Positions 1 to 5,410 of a DNA stretch of 5,724 bases are shown one piece after another. This DNA comes from Pelotomaculum sp. UBA3103. Lineage in GTDB: Bacteria; Bacillota; Desulfotomaculia; Desulfotomaculales; Pelotomaculaceae. Each line of letters opens with the position of its first letter. Positions within the stretch are counted from its first letter, which is position 1. The stretch spans positions 1 to 5,724 of the forward strand of contig DFAP01000042.1 of the NCBI GenBank assembly GCA_002365855.1, written 5' to 3'. Position numbers and translations under genes: made by a program. The notes under the pieces are model-generated. The model saw only the letters and a program-made list of their open reading frames with translations. It did no database searches and was not told the DNA's origin.

Positions 1-502
1 TGAAGCGCCGGATGAGTTCCTCAAAGATGTAACCCATTTCGCGATTGGAGACTTTGTCCGGGCTGAGATCGATTTCGCAGAATTTCGATACGAGAAGGTA
101 CAGGCGATTGGTGTTGTCGAGCTTGGCAATGTGTTCCTCGAAACCGAAATGCTCGATAATTTCGCGGGCACGGCTGGAAAAACCCTTGATGTAGTCCGTG
201 AGATTCACCGCAATGTTGTCGGGATCACCTTTTAACTTCTCGAGCGTATAACGGCTTGTGTTGTAAAAAGGTACGCCGGATACACGGTAGAGGATAGGCT
301 CCACATTCTTGACCTTGTTGCTTTTCTGAAGGCTTTCAAGCTTCTGAAGCACTTTCTCTTTTGTGGGTTCGAGTACACAGTCCAACCGGCGCAGGACAGT
401 CATCGGAAGTATGACATCCTTATACTGGTTTGGCCGATACGGTCCCCGCAAGAGATCTGCTACAGACCAAATAAAACTGACTTTTTCACCGAAGTTGTTC
501 AT
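1..502 (-). CDS. hsdM: Type I restriction-modification system methyltransferase subunit HsdM, N-terminal part (3' end outside window)
   Basis: I translated this by hand from the ATG at 502-500; 167 codons are open to the window edge with no stop. HsdM is the modification subunit of type I restriction systems: with HsdS it methylates adenine in a bipartite target, and it is also part of the HsdR-containing nuclease. Visible family marks are the N-terminal helical domain, with VADLLRG near residues 14-20, the block DVILPMTVLRRLD near 29-41, and MGYIFEELIRRF at 156-167, which in the family comes just before the SAM-binding core. The catalytic NPPY motif would lie outside the window. An in-frame TGA three codons upstream fixes the ATG as the first usable start. 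A weak GAGAG sits just before it, and the start overlaps the stop of a small upstream frame as ATGA, so translation is probably coupled. HsdS and HsdR, if present, are beyond position 1. Confidence 0.9.
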   Translation of the reverse strand, partial: MNNFGEKVSFIWSVADLLRGPYRPNQYKDVILPMTVLRRLDCVLEPTKEKVLQKLESLQKSNKVKNVEPILYRVSGVPFYNTSRYTLEKLKGDPDNIAVNLTDYIKGFSSRAREIIEHFGFEEHIAKLDNTNRLYLLVSKFCEIDLSPDKVSNREMGYIFEELIRRF

Positions 503-609
503 GGTCTCTCATACTTCTTAGCGTGGACTTCTTCCCAACTGTACCCATTGGAGAAAGTCGCCAGCCACTCTTTGGGCGTATACATCACTTTGGCCCTTAA
601 CTTGATCAT
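499..609 (-). CDS. Small ORF (36 aa) overlapping the hsdM start
   Basis: An ATG at 609-607 opens a 36-codon frame ending in TGA at 501-499, so stop and hsdM start share ATGA. A strong purine-rich Shine-Dalgarno (minus-strand GGGGGAGAGGGG) lies 5 nt upstream of this ATG, much better than the site in front of hsdM itself. The peptide is mixed and hydrophilic: a basic start (MIKLRAKVMY), then WLATF, GYSWEEVHAKK and a Pro at the end; no signal peptide or membrane segment. I do not recognise a family. It could be a true small protein of the restriction locus, a leader peptide whose translation drives hsdM by coupling, or the remnant C-terminus of a lost gene. The overlap and Shine-Dalgarno favour real translation; the function is unknown. 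Confidence 0.55.
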   Translation of the reverse strand: MIKLRAKVMYTPKEWLATFSNGYSWEEVHAKKYERP

Positions 610-722
610 ATAAACCCCTCTCCCCCTGCCTATTATTTTTGCATGCCTTTCTCCCTTGAGTAATCTTTTCCTGGATACTTTTTCTTTTCCAGGGAGCCGA
701 AATCCTGCCTCAAACAGGGAAA

Positions 723-751
723 ATTAGACTTACCACTTAGTGACTAGTTAA
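723..751 (-). promoter_or_regulatory. Candidate sigma-A promoter for the small ORF-hsdM unit
   Basis: Read on the minus strand, TTAACT (751-746) and TCTAAT (728-723) are separated by 17 nt and match the -35 and -10 consensus at 4/6 and 5/6. This would give a leader of about 105 nt before the ATG at 609. It lies back to back with the plus-strand promoter at 768-796. Found by eye in AT-rich DNA, so chance matches are likely. Confidence 0.4.
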
Positions 752-767
752 TAATTTTCTGCTACTC

Positions 768-796
768 TTGCAACTTATTTTGCTTAATGCTATACT
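768..796 (+). promoter_or_regulatory. Candidate sigma-A promoter of the aroF-pheA T-box transcript
   Basis: TTGCAA (768-773) and TATACT (791-796) match the -35 and -10 consensus at 4/6 and 5/6 with an ideal 17-nt spacer. Transcription would start near 803, about 27 nt before the base of T-box Stem I, which is where a T-box promoter is expected. The position relative to the leader makes this call stronger than the motif match alone. Confidence 0.65.
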
Positions 797-1079
797 GTAT
801 GCAAGTATATATTCTTAAAAGCTAGTGAAGGAGAAAAGTAAACAGGATCCAGTCCTCCAGGGAGGGGGTGTCGCCGACTGGAAGCACTCCCAGGATATGA
901 CCTATCGAAGTTCTCTCCGGAGGCGCCGGCTGAAACCGTTGCGTGCGGCAAGTAGGCTAGGACGTAATCTCCCGACGTTACACGGGAGGGGGTATCGGAA
1001 TGTTTATTCTCGTACTCTTGCTGAGGGGGGCTCCGTATTTTTTACGGGCCAACCAGGGTGGTAACGCGGAAAGGAAGTG

Positions 1080-1117
1080 AGCTTTTCGTCCCTGACGGGC
1101 GAAAAGCTTTGTTGTTT
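1080..1117 (+). terminator. T-box terminator 1
   Basis: GCTTTTCGTCC (1081-1091) pairs with GGGCGAAAAGC (1097-1107) around a 5-nt loop, with one extra A-T pair, followed by a T-rich tail (1108-1117). Its 5' arm contains the CCCT (1090-1093) that would pair with AGGG (1055-1058) in the antiterminator, so the two structures exclude each other, as expected for a T-box switch. Confidence 0.85.
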
Positions 1118-1183
1118 CTGGGAAAAGCATTCCCGTACCTTAAAAAGAGAGGGCCATTTTGGCTAATTAGGGTGGTACCGCGG

Positions 1184-1230
1184 AAGCCTGCCGCTTTCGT
1201 CCCTTATTTTGGGAGCGGCAGGCTTTTAAT
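1184..1230 (+). terminator. T-box terminator 2
   Basis: GCCTGCCGCT (1186-1195) pairs perfectly with AGCGGCAGGC (1214-1223), followed by TTTT (1224-1227). CCCT at 1201-1204 is the partner of AGGG (1169-1172) in the competing antiterminator. This is a GC-richer and probably stronger terminator than the first, and it is the last barrier before aroF. Confidence 0.88.
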
Positions 1231-1262
1231 ATTTAATTAATATTTAATTAATATTTAATTAA
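1228..1262 (+). repeat. Three tandem copies of an 11-bp AT-only unit
   Basis: AATATTTAATT occurs exactly at 1228-1238, 1239-1249 and 1250-1260, with two more matching bases at 1261-1262. It fills the space between terminator 2 and the aroF Shine-Dalgarno (GGGAGG, 1264-1269). The unit is largely self-complementary. Probably a slippage expansion; it could also give an unstructured AU-rich ribosome landing region. Confidence 0.85.
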
Positions 1263-1277
1263 CGGGAGGCAGGAACA

Positions 1278-2312
1278 ATGGTAGTGGTCATGGATTTATC
1301 AGCCGGGCCAGAACAAGTTATAGCTGTCCAGCAGAGGCTGGAACAATGTGGCTTTAAGATCCATATCATCCGCGGGGTCAAGCGCCTGGTCATCGGCGCG
1401 GTTGGGGACCGCCGGTCAGTCAATTCTGTGGGGCTGAAAGCCATGCCCGGAGTTGAAAAGGTAGTACCCATTATGAAGCCGTACAAACTGGTAAGCCGGG
1501 AGCTTAAAGAGGAAAGCAGTTTGGTCAAGGTGAAAAACACGGTCATAGGAGGCAGCAGCCTGGCAGTCATCGCCGGCCCCTGCGCCGTTGAAAACAGGGA
1601 ACAGCTGCTTACCACTGCCCGCAGGGTCCGCCGCGCAGGTGCAGGCATCTTGCGGGGAGGCACTTTCAAACCCAGAACCTCGCCTTACAGCTTTCAGGGC
1701 TTGGAGGTAAAAGGGTTGGAGCTGCTGGCTGAAGCCTCTGCAGAAACCGGATTGGCTACGGTGACCGAAGTTGTTGACAAGGCCAACTTGGAATTGGCGC
1801 TGGAATATGTAGACATGGTCCAGGTGGGAGCGCGAAACATGCAAAATTTCCGCCTGCTTCGCGCGGTGGGGCGCTCCGGCAAGCCGGTCTTACTGAAGCG
1901 CGGTCTTTCCGCCACAATTGAAGAATGGCTCATGGCAGCTGAGTACATTGTGTCCGAGGGCAACGAAAATGTGGTCTTATGCGAGCGGGGAATCCGCACC
2001 TTTGAAAGCGCCACGCGCAATACCCTCGACCTGAGCGCAGTTCCTTTAGTCAAAAGGCTGAGCCATCTCCCGGTCATAGTGGATCCCAGCCATGCGACCG
2101 GGGACCAGAGACTGGTAGCACCCATGGCCAGGGCGGCGGTGGCAGCCGGGGCGGACGGCCTGCTCATAGAGGTCCACCCGGAGCCTTGCAAAGCGCTGTG
2201 CGACGGTCCCCAGTCCTTAACTCCTGAAGACTTCGACTCACTGATGGCAGAAATAAGGCAGGTAGCGGCCGCAGTCGGGCGGTTTGTTAAGGGAGGTACT
2301 CGCAGTGCGTAA
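1278..2312 (+). CDS. aroF: 3-deoxy-7-phosphoheptulonate (DAHP) synthase, type I-beta, with N-terminal regulatory domain
   Basis: The enzyme condenses phosphoenolpyruvate and erythrose 4-phosphate to DAHP, the first step of the shikimate pathway (cytosol). The 344 residues match the roughly 338-residue Thermotoga-type enzyme. Residues 1 to about 68 form the ferredoxin-like regulatory domain ([16 protein letters not shown]), which in that family mediates Tyr/Phe feedback. The TIM barrel follows with AGPCAVE (99-105), LRGGTFKPR (125-133), GARNMQNF (184-191), LLKRG (205-209), ERGIRTFE (236-243) and DPSHATG (269-275). Expected metal ligands are present as C102, H272, E298 and D309, and substrate residues as R126, K131 and K207. 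The ATG at 1278 has GGGAGG 8 nt upstream. The T-box leader precedes it, and pheA overlaps its last 8 nt, so the two form one operon controlled by tRNA-Phe charging. Gene names vary for this family (aroF, aroG, aroA). Confidence 0.95.
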   Translation: MVVVMDLSAGPEQVIAVQQRLEQCGFKIHIIRGVKRLVIGAVGDRRSVNSVGLKAMPGVEKVVPIMKPYKLVSRELKEESSLVKVKNTVIGGSSLAVIAGPCAVENREQLLTTARRVRRAGAGILRGGTFKPRTSPYSFQGLEVKGLELLAEASAETGLATVTEVVDKANLELALEYVDMVQVGARNMQNFRLLRAVGRSGKPVLLKRGLSATIEEWLMAAEYIVSEGNENVVLCERGIRTFESATRNTLDLSAVPLVKRLSHLPVIVDPSHATGDQRLVAPMARAAVAAGADGLLIEVHPEPCKALCDGPQSLTPEDFDSLMAEIRQVAAAVGRFVKGGTRSA

Positions 2313-3162
2313 AATTGGGTACCTTGGTCCTCGGGGAAGTTTTTCAGAGGAAGCCGCCTACCTCTACAAAGGCAAACGAGAATTGGAGATGATAGCCTGC
2401 CCCTCCTTGGAAGAAATATTCGCAGGAGTTGCTGAAAGAAAGCTGGAGGAGGGAGTGGTTCCGGTGGAAAATTCAACCGGGGGCGCCGTAGGCGCGGTAC
2501 TCGACCTACTGGCGGGCCCTTATGACCTGGCGGTGCGCGGGGAGATTTTTTTACCTGTCTGCCAGTGTTTGTTGACCCGCCCGGGAGTGAAGCTCGAACA
2601 GGTGGAAAAAGTCTTTTCCCACCCCCAAGCGTTGGCTCAATGTCGCAAATTTCTGCACCGGAAACTTCCTGCTGCCTTGTTGACTGATTGTCCCAGCACG
2701 GCGGCCGCCGCTATGACGGTGGCCGCAAGCACCCTCCCCTGGGCGGCCCTTGGCCCAGCCAGGGCCGTCGCACAGTACGGGCTGCAGGTTGTTATACCCG
2801 CGGCCAATGACTACCCGAATAACGCGACCCGCTTTTGGGTGGTAGGAAGAGAGCCTTTATCTGATTCCATGGAACACGGTTGTAATTGCAAGACATCCCT
2901 GATTCTTAGTATAGAAGACCGGCCCGGAGCCTTGTATCATATTCTCGGGGAATTCGCACTGCGCAACATTAACTTGACCCGGATCGAATCAAGACCGGCG
3001 AAAAAAAACCTGGGTGATTACTTGTTCTTTATCGACTTGGCGGGCGGGCAGGGCCAACCCCAAGTCCGGAAGGCTTTACGCGAGACGGCCTCCATGGCCT
3101 TGTGCTTAAAGATTTTGGGTTCTTACCCGGCATGGAGTCATGTAAAACCCTTTTGCCTTTAG
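2305..3162 (+). CDS. pheA: Prephenate dehydratase with C-terminal ACT domain
   Basis: This monofunctional enzyme converts prephenate to phenylpyruvate, the Phe-specific branch step. I choose the GTG at 2305, giving 285 aa. GGGAGGT (2291-2297) lies 7 nt upstream and the family N-terminus ([16 protein letters not shown]) starts at once. An in-frame TTG at 2284 would add seven residues but has no Shine-Dalgarno. Seen, numbered from the GTG: ENSTGG (55-60), SHPQAL (105-110) and NNATRF (172-177), whose TRF holds the catalytic Thr. The ACT domain spans about 197-275, with GALY (218-221) and ESRP (228-231), both tied to Phe binding and feedback inhibition in this family. The start overlaps the end of aroF by 8 nt, so translation is probably coupled. 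No chorismate mutase domain is fused. It ends 6 nt from the converging feoB remnant. Confidence 0.95.
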   Translation: MRKIGYLGPRGSFSEEAAYLYKGKRELEMIACPSLEEIFAGVAERKLEEGVVPVENSTGGAVGAVLDLLAGPYDLAVRGEIFLPVCQCLLTRPGVKLEQVEKVFSHPQALAQCRKFLHRKLPAALLTDCPSTAAAAMTVAASTLPWAALGPARAVAQYGLQVVIPAANDYPNNATRFWVVGREPLSDSMEHGCNCKTSLILSIEDRPGALYHILGEFALRNINLTRIESRPAKKNLGDYLFFIDLAGGQGQPQVRKALRETASMALCLKILGSYPAWSHVKPFCL

Positions 3163-3183
3163 TTTGGTTTAGCTGAAACCAAA
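3163..3183. terminator. AT-rich hairpin between converging pheA and feoB remnant
   Basis: TTTGGTTT (3163-3170) and AAACCAAA (3176-3183) form a perfect 8-bp stem with a 5-nt loop immediately after the pheA stop. The hairpin overlaps the last codons of the feoB remnant. Its position between convergent genes suggests a bidirectional terminator, but it is low in GC and lacks a clear T-run on either strand, so the call is weak. Confidence 0.35.
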
Positions 3184-4320
3184 TAGAATGCCAACTTGAT
3201 AGACCAGGACAGCCATTAGCCAGCCGAGCACCAGACTGTAGCCTACGGCAAAAATTGTCCAACCCCAGGAGTTAGTTTCTCTTTTTATTGCACCGATAGC
3301 AGCAACGCAGGGAATATAAATTAAGGTCATCACCATGAAGGCATAGGCAGATAACGGTGTCCAATATCGAGTAATTGTCTCAGTCAATCCGGCCTCCTCC
3401 ACCCCGTAAATCACGCCTAAAGTGCCAACCACAACCTCTTTGGCCAGGATGCCGAAAATCAAAGCAGTTGCCGCCTCCCAGCTGCCGAAACCTGCAGGCT
3501 TAAAGACGGGCGCCACGAAACTTCCAATTCGACCCAGTATACTCTCCTGGCTGGCGTACTCAACGCCCGCCGGCAAGTTTGACAATATCCAGATAAGGAC
3601 TACCACTGCAAAAATGATGGTCCCCGCCTTGCGGATAAAGGAACTGCCTCTTTCCCACATATGAATGAAGATGCTCTTAAGGGTAGGTATCCGGTAAGGA
3701 GGAAGTTCCATAACGAAGTGAGATGCCTCTCCTGAAAACAAGAAACGCTTGAGGGCCAGTCCCGTCAGGATGGCCAGGACCAGTCCCAACAGGTAAAGTG
3801 AAAAGATTACCAAACCCTGACGGGTACTGAAGAACGCTCCTGCAAACAGGACGTAGACAGGTAATCGAGCGGCGCAGGACATCAGCGGATTAATCAAGAT
3901 GGTAATCAGCCGGTCATGTTTGTTTTCCAAGGTCCTGGTGGCCATAATAGCCGGGACGTTACAACCAAAACCAATCATGAGAGGAATGAAAGATTTCCCG
4001 TGCAGGCCCAGGGAGTGCATGAACCGGTCCATGATGTACGCTGCCCTGGCCATGTACCCGCTATCTTCCAAAAGGGAGATAGCAAAGAACAACAAGAATA
4101 TATTCGGGATAAAGACCAGGACAGAACCCAAACCACCAATAATACCGTCAACTATCAATGAACTTAAAAGCCCGGACGTACCGGCGCTTTCCAGCCACGT
4201 TCCGGTTATTCCGCTAAACCACTCAAGGAAACTTTCAATCACGCCGGCAAAAGGGCCCCCCACCTTAAAAGTAAACTGGAAAGTCGCCCACATAGCCAAC
4301 AGAAAGATGGGAATTCCCTT
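3169..4320 (-). pseudogene. feoB: Ferrous iron transporter FeoB, 5'-truncated (membrane domain only)
   Basis: FeoB imports Fe(II); a full protein has a cytosolic N-terminal GTPase domain and a C-terminal membrane domain, usually 600-700+ residues. Here the homologous frame starts mid-protein with KGIPIFLL, the usual entry to the first membrane helix, and an in-frame TAG sits directly upstream at 4323-4321. The 383 residues hold both Gate regions: GCNVPAI (119-125), SCAARLPVY (148-156), AKEVVVGTLG (293-302) and IPC (336-338), with the conserved cysteines. The G1-G5 motifs and the whole GTPase are absent. Internal TTG (4299) and ATG (4293) codons exist, but I see no Shine-Dalgarno before them, so expression is doubtful. 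The body has no internal stop, which suggests recent loss. Across the break lies an unrelated gene on the other strand. Confidence 0.9.
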
Positions 4321-4326
4321 CTAAAA
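4316..4326. other. Breakpoint joining two 5'-truncated, divergent genes
   Basis: FeoB-like coding ends at 4318-4320 on the minus strand and ABC-2 permease-like coding begins within a few codons on the plus strand; both lack their N-terminal parts. No inverted-repeat end, transposase or target duplication is visible. The palindrome GGGAATTCCC (4309-4318) sits at the edge but also encodes the conserved GIP of FeoB. Base composition also shifts here: the right side looks distinctly more AT-rich than feoB or aroF. Confidence 0.75.
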
Positions 4327-4935
4327 TCAAAAAGTGCCGTAGATATTAGCGAAATCCTACCGGGTGTCATGTCTTTATCGGTACTATTCGGAACCACCTC
4401 AATGCTCGCTGTTACCATAACCTTTGAACGGAGAAGCCGTTCCTTTGACAGGTTATTGCTGGCACCCATTAGTTTAAATCTTTTAATGTTGGCTAAAACA
4501 ACCGGTGCGATATTTTTCGGTACCTTGAATGCACTTATCCCGGCAATCTTCGCTTCGTTCATAATCGATTTGTCCGGTGTAAACTGGATCACTGTATTAT
4601 TTAGTGTAATTCTAATTGCAGTGACTTCTACTTTTCTTGGATTATTCATTTCAGTCGCTGTAAGTGAGGTTTTCGAAGCCCAAACATTTTCAAATTTTTT
4701 CCGCTTTCCCATGGTGTTCTTATGCGGCTTATTCATACCCGTACAAAACCTGCCTGCATTGATAAGGCCTGTTTCATACATCCTACCGTTAACATATGGT
4801 GCTGATTTATTGAAAACATCAATTAACGGGGAAGGTTTTATTGCTCCCTGGATAAATTTTTTGGTTCTGCTGGGTTTCAGTCTGGGGCTATTTCTTATAA
4901 GTACCCATAGCATCAAAAAGAGATGGATTTACTAA
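4321..4935 (+). pseudogene. ABC-2 type exporter permease, 5'-truncated
   Basis: The frame ending at TAA 4935 encodes the C-terminal part of an ABC-2 family permease (DrrB/YadH-like), the membrane subunit of exporters for drugs, polysaccharides or peptides. Family marks are ILPGVMSLSVLFG at the start, the ERRSRSFDRLLLAPIS loop, and the signature FPMVFLCGLFIPVQNLP followed by ILPLTYGADLL. About five to six hydrophobic segments remain. Family members are about 250 residues or more, with a first membrane helix and a long loop before the LPG block; only about 16 codons precede LPG here, and the frame upstream runs into antisense feoB. The first ATG (4369) falls inside the conserved LPGVM block and has no Shine-Dalgarno. 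The missing 5' part and its ATPase partner gene were probably lost at the joint. The substrate cannot be told. The gene is AT-richer than its neighbours. Confidence 0.82.
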
Positions 4936-4944
4936 AATAAAAAA

Positions 4945-4965
4945 TTCGGCATTCAGGTGCCGGAA
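4945..4965 (+). terminator. Possible weak terminator after the permease remnant
   Basis: TTCGGCA (4945-4951) pairs with TGCCGGAA (4958-4965) with one bulged G and a 6-nt loop, 9 nt after the stop codon. The tail (ACTTTGATTCT) is only moderately T-rich, so termination would be inefficient. Confidence 0.35.
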
Positions 4966-5029
4966 CTTTGATTCTAAGTTTAAACCGATTCCTTAATACT
5001 GAAAATTTTACAGACAAATTATTTTTTTA

Positions 5030-5058
5030 TTGCAGGATGTCCATTTCTTATATAGAAT
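5030..5058 (+). promoter_or_regulatory. Candidate promoter upstream of the permease stub
   Basis: TTGCAG (5030-5035) and TAGAAT (5053-5058) are spaced by 17 nt; the -10 matches 5/6, the -35 only 3/6. It would start a transcript near 5065 that includes the attenuator-like hairpin at 5087-5150. The surrounding DNA is AT-rich, so this is tentative. Confidence 0.35.
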
Positions 5059-5086
5059 AAGTAACAAGCAATAATATTAACAACCT

Positions 5087-5150
5087 GACCACGAAGGTCA
5101 TATTTCTCTGCTGAAGCAGGGTTAAATAGGCTTTCGTGGTTTTTTGTTTT
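5087..5150 (+). terminator. Intrinsic terminator with an elaborate loop, possible leader attenuator
   Basis: ACCACGAA (5088-5095) pairs perfectly with TTCGTGGT (5133-5140), followed by TTTTTGTTTT (5141-5150). The large loop holds a second stem, CTCTGC (5106-5111) with GCAGGG (5116-5121), closed by TGAA. A competing local hairpin, GACC (5087-5090) with GGTC (5096-5099), would hold three bases of the terminator 5' arm in its stem and the other five in its loop, as an antiterminator does. The element lies just 5' of the permease stub's Shine-Dalgarno. I recognise no known riboswitch class. It may instead simply end transcription coming from the left. Confidence 0.6.
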
Positions 5151-5182
5151 GTCAAAATATAACACTTTCAGGAGGCTTGTCG

Positions 5183-5410
5183 ATGCTGAAATACATCGCC
5201 AGGCGCTTGGCCTTGCTGGCCGTTGTAGTAATTGGTGTCACGCTGATGACCTTCACCCTGATGCACCTGGCACCGGGTGATCCCGCGGAAATGATCGCCA
5301 TAACCAGGTATGGTCTGGAAAACCTCACACGGGAAGATATTGAACAAATCCGAGCCCCGTGGTTAGAACTGAAAGGGATACATCTCACAACATCAAGGGT
5401 GGAGGAATGA
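5183..5410 (+). pseudogene. DppB/NikB-type ABC transporter permease, N-terminal stub
   Basis: The ATG at 5183 has AGGAGG (5171-5176) at good spacing. The first 60 or so residues are typical of peptide/nickel ABC importer inner-membrane permeases (DppB, OppB, NikB): MLKYIARRLALLAVVVIGVT, then the first membrane helix, then FTLMHLAPGDPAEMIA and a helix TREDIEQIRA. Members are usually 300-340 residues; here the homology stops near residue 58 and an unrelated tail (PWLELKGIHLTTSRVEE) leads to a TGA after 75 residues. The binding-protein-dependent motif and all later helices are missing. This looks like an internal deletion fusing the 5' end of the permease gene to the 3' end of another gene, perhaps the last gene of the same transport operon. 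The stop overlaps the next start as ATGA. Substrate unknown. Confidence 0.8.

Larger units (their letters stand above)
803..1230 (+). promoter_or_regulatory. T-box leader, Phe (TTC) specifier, with two successive antiterminator/terminator modules
   Basis: A T-box leader binds a tRNA in the nascent RNA: the anticodon pairs with a specifier codon in Stem I, and an uncharged 3' end stabilises an antiterminator. Stem I closes with GGAGA (830-834) against TCTCC (914-918). The specifier loop has AGTA (837-840) on one side and GAAG followed by TTC (911-913, Phe) on the other. The distal arm pairs GGGGGTG (864-870) with CACTCCC (885-891). A Stem II/III region follows, including CTCCCG/CGGGAG around a GTTAC loop near 970-990. 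Two copies of the T-box consensus follow: AGGGTGGTAACGCGG (1055-1069) and AGGGTGGTACCGCGG (1169-1183). Both bulges read TGGT, which fits a tRNA ending ACCA as in tRNA-Phe, not tRNA-Trp (G73). No second Stem I fits in the roughly 50 nt between the modules. Short open frames here are not genes. Confidence 0.93.

Noticed and set aside
670..693. CCTGGA/TCCAGG hairpin in the hsdM-T-box intergenic region
   Set aside because: A 6-bp stem with a 12-nt pyrimidine loop, no T-run and no gene ending nearby on either strand; not enough to call a terminator.
825..1240. Two short plus-strand open frames (825-1064 and 1058-1240)
   Set aside because: They lie wholly inside the T-box leader, follow its stems and terminators, and their peptides look unlike proteins.
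1226..1262. 11-bp tandem repeats as iterons or a CRISPR array
   Set aside because: Only three contiguous AT-only copies with no spacers and no replication gene nearby.
2284..2304. TTG at 2284 as the pheA start
   Set aside because: No Shine-Dalgarno before it; GTG 2305 has GGGAGGT at good spacing and begins the family N-terminus.
1259..2476. Minus-strand open frames opposite aroF and pheA (1259-1669, 1416-1844, 1694-2476)
   Set aside because: They are antisense to clearly recognised enzymes with intact motifs; no family resemblance, and composition is typical of shadow frames.
4311..4316. GAATTC at the feoB/permease joint as proof of a cloning chimera
   Set aside because: The bases also encode the conserved Gly-Ile-Pro of FeoB, so the site is expected by chance of codon choice; kept only as a caution.
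3422..4324. Plus-strand frames opposite feoB (3422-3664, 3899-4324, 3916-4161)
   Set aside because: The minus strand encodes an unmistakable FeoB membrane domain; these are shadows.
4239..4916. Minus-strand 225-codon frame opposite the ABC-2 permease
   Set aside because: The plus strand carries the ABC-2 signature blocks and hydrophobic segments; the minus product shows no recognisable domain.
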